Source: Pseudarthrobacter cellobiosi (GTDB lineage: Bacteria > Actinomycetota > Actinomycetes > Actinomycetales > Micrococcaceae). Taken from it: 64,000 nucleotides of DNA. Made by a program: the position numbers and the translations under genes. The DNA lies in the NCBI RefSeq assembly GCF_023913755.1, contig NZ_JAMXBJ010000035.1, positions 1 to 64,000 on the forward strand, read 5' to 3'. Numbering within the stretch: position 1 is the first letter of the stretch; each line of letters opens with the position of its first letter. Below the pieces are notes generated by a model, which searched no databases, was not told the origin of the DNA, and worked only from the letters and a program-made list of their open reading frames with translations. Of the stretch, positions 60,005 through 64,000 are shown piece by piece.

Positions 60005-60553
60005 CTATGCTGCGGGTGCGATGAACGCGAGCTCCAGGTTGATGGCAACCTTGTCGCTGACCAGCACGCCGCCGGCTTCCAGCACAGCGTTCCAAGTCAG
60101 GCCGAAGTCTTTGCGGCTGATGGTGGTTTCAGCGGAGACGCCGGCGCGGGTCATGCCGAACGGGTCCACGGCCACGCCGTTGAACTCGGTCTCAAGGGCA
60201 ACAGGACGGGTGACACCCTTGATGGTGAGGTCCCCGGTCAGCTCGTAGCTGTTGCCCTTGGCCACGAGGCCGTTGGAGACGAAGGAGATTTCCGGGAAGG
60301 CCTCGACGTCGAAGAAGTCTTCGCCGCGGACATGGCCGTCACGGTTGACATCGCCGGAGTCGAAGCTGGCGGTCTGGATGGTGGCGCTGATCTTGGAATC
60401 GGCCACGTTGTCGGCGAGGTCCAGGGTTGCCACGGCATCCTTGAACTGGCCGCGGACCTTGCTGATGCCTGCGTGCCGGACGGTGAAGGCGATCTCGCTG
60501 TGCGAGTTGTCGAGGGTCCAGGTGCCGGTGGTGACGTCTGCGGGAAGAGTCAT
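60005..60553 (-). CDS. YceI-family protein
   Basis: A 182-residue lipocalin-like beta barrel that binds isoprenoid-type lipids. Conserved: TGTWTLDNSHSEIAFTVRHA, ISKVRGQFKDAVATLDLADN, DGHVRGEDFFDVEAFPEISF, YELTGDLTIKGVTRPVALE and SRKDFGLTWN. It lacks a signal peptide, as is usual in actinobacterial cytosolic forms. ATG 60553 has AAGGAG upstream; in-frame extension to 60622 is not supported. Confidence 0.92.
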   Translation of the reverse strand: MTLPADVTTGTWTLDNSHSEIAFTVRHAGISKVRGQFKDAVATLDLADNVADSKISATIQTASFDSGDVNRDGHVRGEDFFDVEAFPEISFVSNGLVAKGNSYELTGDLTIKGVTRPVALETEFNGVAVDPFGMTRAGVSAETTISRKDFGLTWNAVLEAGGVLVSDKVAINLELAFIAPAA

Positions 60554-60755
60554 GGTGTTTCTCCTTGGGTTTGTCGGGTGGTACTTCCGGATAGCTTGAC
60601 GCTTCATCTGTTGAATCCTCAACTATCCGCTGCATTCAGTATAAACATGCGTTTGCATGTTTTGTTCCCGGTTCCGGAACATTTTTCCAAAAGTTTGAGT
60701 TCTACTGGATGTAGAAGATTTCGGATAGCACGCCATCTTTGAGAAACTGGTAAAC

Positions 60756-61436
60756 ATGCCCCAATCCACTGTCCATCTGCTCCGCCACGGCGAGGTCCAC
60801 AATCCTGACCGCGTTCTGTACGGCAGGCTGCCCGAATTCCACCTCTCCGAGCTGGGCCGGGAAATGGCGCAGATGCTCGCCGACCACTTCGCCGAGCGTG
60901 CCGCGCGCGGGGCCAGGATCGTCTACCTCGCGGCGTCGCCGCTGGTCAGGGCGCAGGAAACAGCGGCTCCCGCCGCTGAGGCGCTTGGTCTGGAAATCCA
61001 CACAGACGGCCGCATCATTGAAGCGGAAAACTACTTCCAGGGCATGAAGGTCACCAAGGCCGAGCTCCGGAAGCCCAAGCACTGGCCGCACCTGGTCAAC
61101 CCGTTCCGGCCGTCCTGGGGCGAACCGTACAAGGCGCAGGCCGCGCGCGTCAGGTCAGCTGTTGAGGACGCCCGGCTCCGAGCCATCGAACTGGCCGCCG
61201 GCGACTACGGAACCGACGGCCCGGAAGCCATTATGGTCAGCCACCAGCTCCCCATCTGGGCCACCCGCCTCAGCGCCGAAGGCCGGCCGCTGTGGCATGA
61301 CCCGCGCAAACGCGAGTGCACGCTGACGTCCATCACGTCCCTGGTGTTCGACGACGACGGCTCGCTCCTGCGCGTTGAGTACAGTGAGCCCGCTGCCGCA
61401 CTTCTTCCCGGTGCCGCCAGCACCCCCGGAGCCTGA
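60756..61436 (+). CDS. Histidine phosphatase family protein
   Basis: A 226-residue phosphoglycerate mutase-like phosphatase. Catalytic RHG in VHLLRHGEVHNPDRVLYGRL, second Arg in LAASPLVRAQETAAPAAEAL, and the distal His in IMVSHQLPIWATRL. Located one base before resA, it heads the cytochrome c biogenesis operon, as in other actinobacteria; the substrate is unknown. Confidence 0.88.
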   Translation: MPQSTVHLLRHGEVHNPDRVLYGRLPEFHLSELGREMAQMLADHFAERAARGARIVYLAASPLVRAQETAAPAAEALGLEIHTDGRIIEAENYFQGMKVTKAELRKPKHWPHLVNPFRPSWGEPYKAQAARVRSAVEDARLRAIELAAGDYGTDGPEAIMVSHQLPIWATRLSAEGRPLWHDPRKRECTLTSITSLVFDDDGSLLRVEYSEPAAALLPGAASTPGA

Positions 61437-61437
61437 C

Positions 61438-62073
61438 ATGACGAACAACCGCACAACATCCCGTGCTGTTTCAAGCGCGACATCCCGCCGTGCCGTACTC
61501 GCTGCTGGCGGCGCCGCCCTGACCGCCCTGACCCTGGGGCTGTCCGCCTGTGCGCAGGAAGACGCCCTTGCCAAGCAGGCCAAAGCCGGCGACAACAAGA
61601 ACTACGTGGCCGGGGACGGCTCGGTGACCGAGTTCACCGCCTCGGACCGAAAGGCCGCCGTCGCCATTAACGGCACGCTGTTCAACGGCACCCAGATAGC
61701 CCCAGCGGACTTCCAGGGCAAGGTGACGGTCCTGAACTTCTGGTTCGCCGCCTGCGCACCCTGCCGCGTTGAAGCACCCATCCTGGAAGAGCTGCACCAG
61801 GGCTTCAAGGACCAGGGCGTGCAGTTCTTCGGCGTCAACCTCCGCGACGAAAAAGGCACCGCAGAGGCCTTCGACAAGACCTTCAACCTGTCCTACCCCA
61901 GCTTCGACGACAAGAACGGCGGCGTGCTCCTGGCCGTCTCCGGGCTGGTCCCGCCGGGGGCAGTCCCCACCACGCTGGTCCTGGACAAGCAGGGCCGCGT
62001 GGCCTCGCGAGTGCTGGGCGAAATCCAGAAGGGCACCCTCAAAGCCCTCATCACCGCCGCTGTGGCAGAGTAG
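61438..62073 (+). CDS. resA: TlpA/ResA-type thiol-disulfide lipoprotein
   Basis: A 211-residue membrane-anchored thioredoxin-like protein. N-terminus has a twin-arginine-like SRRAVLAAGGAALTALTLGL and lipobox LSACAQ; active site NFWFAACAPCRVEAPILEEL (CxxC), and DKQGRVASRVLGE. It reduces apocytochrome c cysteines for heme attachment, fed with electrons by CcdA. Start ATG 61438. Confidence 0.92.
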   Translation: MTNNRTTSRAVSSATSRRAVLAAGGAALTALTLGLSACAQEDALAKQAKAGDNKNYVAGDGSVTEFTASDRKAAVAINGTLFNGTQIAPADFQGKVTVLNFWFAACAPCRVEAPILEELHQGFKDQGVQFFGVNLRDEKGTAEAFDKTFNLSYPSFDDKNGGVLLAVSGLVPPGAVPTTLVLDKQGRVASRVLGEIQKGTLKALITAAVAE

Positions 62074-62088
62074 CGGCGGCCCCGGACC

Positions 62089-62844
62089 GTGAACAGCCCC
62101 TTCGCCGAAACCATCCTGAACGGCTCGCTCCTGCTTGCCATCCCGGTGGCGCTGCTCGCCGGCCTGGTGTCCTTCCTGTCGCCGTGCGTGCTGCCCCTGG
62201 TGCCCGGCTACCTGGGTTACGTCACCGGCCTGAGCGGCGTGGACCTGGAGAAGCAGAAGCGCGGCCGGATGCTTGTGGGCATCGGGCTTTTTGTGCTGGG
62301 ATTCTCGGTGATTTTTGTGCTGCTGGGCGGCGCGTTCGGCCAGCTCGGCACCCTGATCACCGGCTCGCAGAATGCCTGGATCACCCAACTGCTGGGGCTC
62401 CTGGTCATCCTCATGGGCGTAGTGTTTATGGGCGGTTTCGGCTGGCTGCAGCGTGATGCGAAGATCCATGCCAAGCCGCCGGCCGGCCTGTGGGGCGCGC
62501 CGTTGCTGGGCCTCACGTTCGGCCTGGGCTGGGCCCCGTGCATCGGGCCCACCTACTCTGCCGTCCAGCTCCTGAGCCTGTCCGGCGGTTCCTCCGCAGC
62601 CAAGGGTGCCTTCCTGGCATTTGTCTACAGCCTGGGCCTGGGCATCCCGTTCCTGCTGATCGCCCTGGCGGTGCGACGCGGCATGGGCGTGATGTCCTTC
62701 TTCCGCACGCACCGCCTGGCCATCCAGCGGATCGGCGGCGGGATCCTGGTGGTGCTGGGCCTGCTGATGGCCAGCGGCGTCTGGGGCACCTGGGTCACCG
62801 AGTTGCAGTACTGGTTCCAAACCGATGTGAAGTTGCCGATCTGA
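62089..62844 (+). CDS. ccdA: Cytochrome c biogenesis protein CcdA
   Basis: A 251-residue polytopic protein with six helices that carries electrons from cytosolic thioredoxin to ResA. First redox cysteine in VSFLSPCVLPLVPGYLGYVT, second in GLGWAPCIGPTYSAVQLLSL. GTG start at 62089. Stop overlaps the start of resB. Confidence 0.94.
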   Translation: MNSPFAETILNGSLLLAIPVALLAGLVSFLSPCVLPLVPGYLGYVTGLSGVDLEKQKRGRMLVGIGLFVLGFSVIFVLLGGAFGQLGTLITGSQNAWITQLLGLLVILMGVVFMGGFGWLQRDAKIHAKPPAGLWGAPLLGLTFGLGWAPCIGPTYSAVQLLSLSGGSSAAKGAFLAFVYSLGLGIPFLLIALAVRRGMGVMSFFRTHRLAIQRIGGGILVVLGLLMASGVWGTWVTELQYWFQTDVKLPI

Positions 62845-64000
62845 TGAGCGAGCGCGTGAAAGCAAACAAGAAGTCCCCGGCACCCATTGCCGCAGCCAAA
62901 ACTGAGGCGGCGCTGCCAGTCCTGGGGCCGGTGCAGATGCTGCGTTGGGCCTGGACCCAGCTGACCAGCATGCGCACGGCGCTGTTCCTGCTGCTGCTCC
63001 TGGCCGTTGCCGCGGTGCCCGGTTCGCTGTTCCCGCAGCGCCCGGCCAACCCGTCCATCGTGACGCAGTACATCAAGGACAACCCGGACTACGGGAAGCT
63101 GCTGGACACCCTGCAGCTCTACGACGTCTATTCCTCAGCGTGGTTCTCGGCCATCTACATCCTGCTGTTCATCTCGCTGATCGGCTGTGTGGTCCCACGC
63201 GCCATCGCCCATTACAAGGCCATGCGCTCCCAGCCGCCGCGGACCCCCAAACGTCTCTCCCGCCTCCCCGAGTACGGCACCCTGGTGGTTCCCGCCGACG
63301 CCGGCCTCCCGGCGTCGGACGCCATCCGCAGTGCCGCCGGGGTGCTGAAGAAGCGCGGCTACCGCGTTGAAGTGAGGGACGACGGCGGCGCGCGGCCGTC
63401 TTTGGGCGCCGAACGCGGCTTCGCCAAGGAAGTGGGGAACCTGGTGTTCCACACGTCGCTGATCGGCGTGCTGGTGTCCGTGGCCGTGGGCGGCCTGTTC
63501 GGCTACAGCGGCCAGCGCATCCTGGTGGAGGGCGACACCTTCGTGAACACCCTGGTGGGCTACGACCAGTTCACCCCCGGCACCAACTTCCAGTCCAGCA
63601 AGCTGCAGCCGTACTCCATCCAGCTGGACAAATTCGATGTCTTGTTTGACCGCGAATCACCAGGCAAAATCGGTCAGCCCATCGACTTCAACGCCGAAGT
63701 CACCACCCGGGAAACCCCGGACTCGCCCGCCAAGCAGGAAGTCCTGAAGGTCAACGAGCCCGTGACCCTGGGCGGCACCAGCATCTACCTCACCGGCAAC
63801 GGCTACGCGCCCGTGGTGACCATCCGTGACGGCGCCGGCAACGTGGCCATGCAGGGTCCCGTGGTGGCCAAGCTCCAGGGTGACAACTACTACTCGTCCC
63901 TGGTGATCAAGGTCCCCGACGCACGGCCTGAACAGCTGGGCTTCGTGGGGTTCTTCCTGCCCACGGCGTTTGTCACCGAGGAGGGGGTGTCCTTCAGCGG
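62844..64000 (+). CDS. resB: Cytochrome c biogenesis protein ResB, 3' end outside window
   Basis: Begins MSERVKANKKSPAPIAAAKT; about 385 residues are present and the frame is open at the window edge. Helix LRWAWTQLTSMRTALFLLLL, then LFPQRPANPSIVTQYIKDNP, a second helix pair (WFSAIYILLFISLIGCVVPR) with MRTALF and RPKRLSRLP-like features of ResB/Ccs1, and the large extracytoplasmic domain (SVAVGGLFGYSGQRILVEGD). With CcsA (expected next) it moves heme and ligates it to cytochrome c. Confidence 0.94.
   Translation, partial: MSERVKANKKSPAPIAAAKTEAALPVLGPVQMLRWAWTQLTSMRTALFLLLLLAVAAVPGSLFPQRPANPSIVTQYIKDNPDYGKLLDTLQLYDVYSSAWFSAIYILLFISLIGCVVPRAIAHYKAMRSQPPRTPKRLSRLPEYGTLVVPADAGLPASDAIRSAAGVLKKRGYRVEVRDDGGARPSLGAERGFAKEVGNLVFHTSLIGVLVSVAVGGLFGYSGQRILVEGDTFVNTLVGYDQFTPGTNFQSSKLQPYSIQLDKFDVLFDRESPGKIGQPIDFNAEVTTRETPDSPAKQEVLKVNEPVTLGGTSIYLTGNGYAPVVTIRDGAGNVAMQGPVVAKLQGDNYYSSLVIKVPDARPEQLGFVGFFLPTAFVTEEGVSFS

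Noticed and set aside
1..64000. tRNA, rRNA, CRISPR, integrase, transposase or prophage genes
   Set aside because: Looked for on both strands; no cloverleaf, rRNA sequence, repeat-spacer array or recombinase motif could be supported.

Overview
The window is high-GC actinobacterial DNA, most like Arthrobacter/Pseudarthrobacter (Micrococcaceae). This rests on gene families and neighbourhoods: a TadE-like/DUF1998-helicase/topA block, an actinobacterial 32-residue bS22-type ribosomal protein, a BldC-type regulator, Rex beside a cytochrome c biogenesis operon, and many GTG/TTG starts and ATGA overlaps. No rRNA, tRNA or CRISPR array was seen.

Layout. 1-23213 is mostly core: three pilus-like (DUF4244/TadE) genes, an MrfA/YprA-like helicase, GNAT, trhO, three small lipoproteins, a PheS-related orphan ligase, a tipA-like gene whose DNA-binding half is broken, a methyltransferase, topA, an SseB-like gene, a Ppx/GppA phosphatase, proC, trkAH, acuC, an ArsR regulator, and a divergent lldD/lldR pair with two perfect operators.

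23288-37528 is an accessory, decaying segment. It starts with a LacI regulator and the wreck of an oxidative uronate pathway: a 3' fragment of a uronate dehydrogenase-like gene, a frameshifted kdgD fused in frame to an enolase-superfamily gene, and loss of that gene's C-terminus. The wreck overlaps the end of an eight-gene minus-strand operon (32135 down to 26465). I read this operon as a circular bacteriocin system: a 91-residue AS-48/circularin-like precursor, a SpoIIM/DUF95 membrane protein, two small membrane proteins, a large permease, two ABC ATPases and an ABC-2 permease. Upstream lie an AfsA-type gamma-butyrolactone synthase lacking its N-terminus and a reductase fragment. Beyond these are a DUF1508 gene, a copy of a 109-bp dispersed repeat, and a deletion scar that removed the 5' ends of two divergent genes.

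37563-54004 holds a small Cys-rich protein, a berberine-bridge-type oxidase, and a complete L-rhamnose locus: LacI regulator, ABC importer, mutarotase, isomerase, kinase, an aldolase-dehydrogenase fusion, an extra isomerase-like protein and an esterase. 54067-64000 returns to core genes: aroG behind a leader-peptide attenuator (Trp-Tyr-x-Tyr-Phe), bldC, bS22, a HAD phosphatase, a glutaredoxin, rex, two proline/glutamine-rich membrane proteins, yceI, and the resA-ccdA-resB cytochrome c maturation operon, which runs off the right edge.
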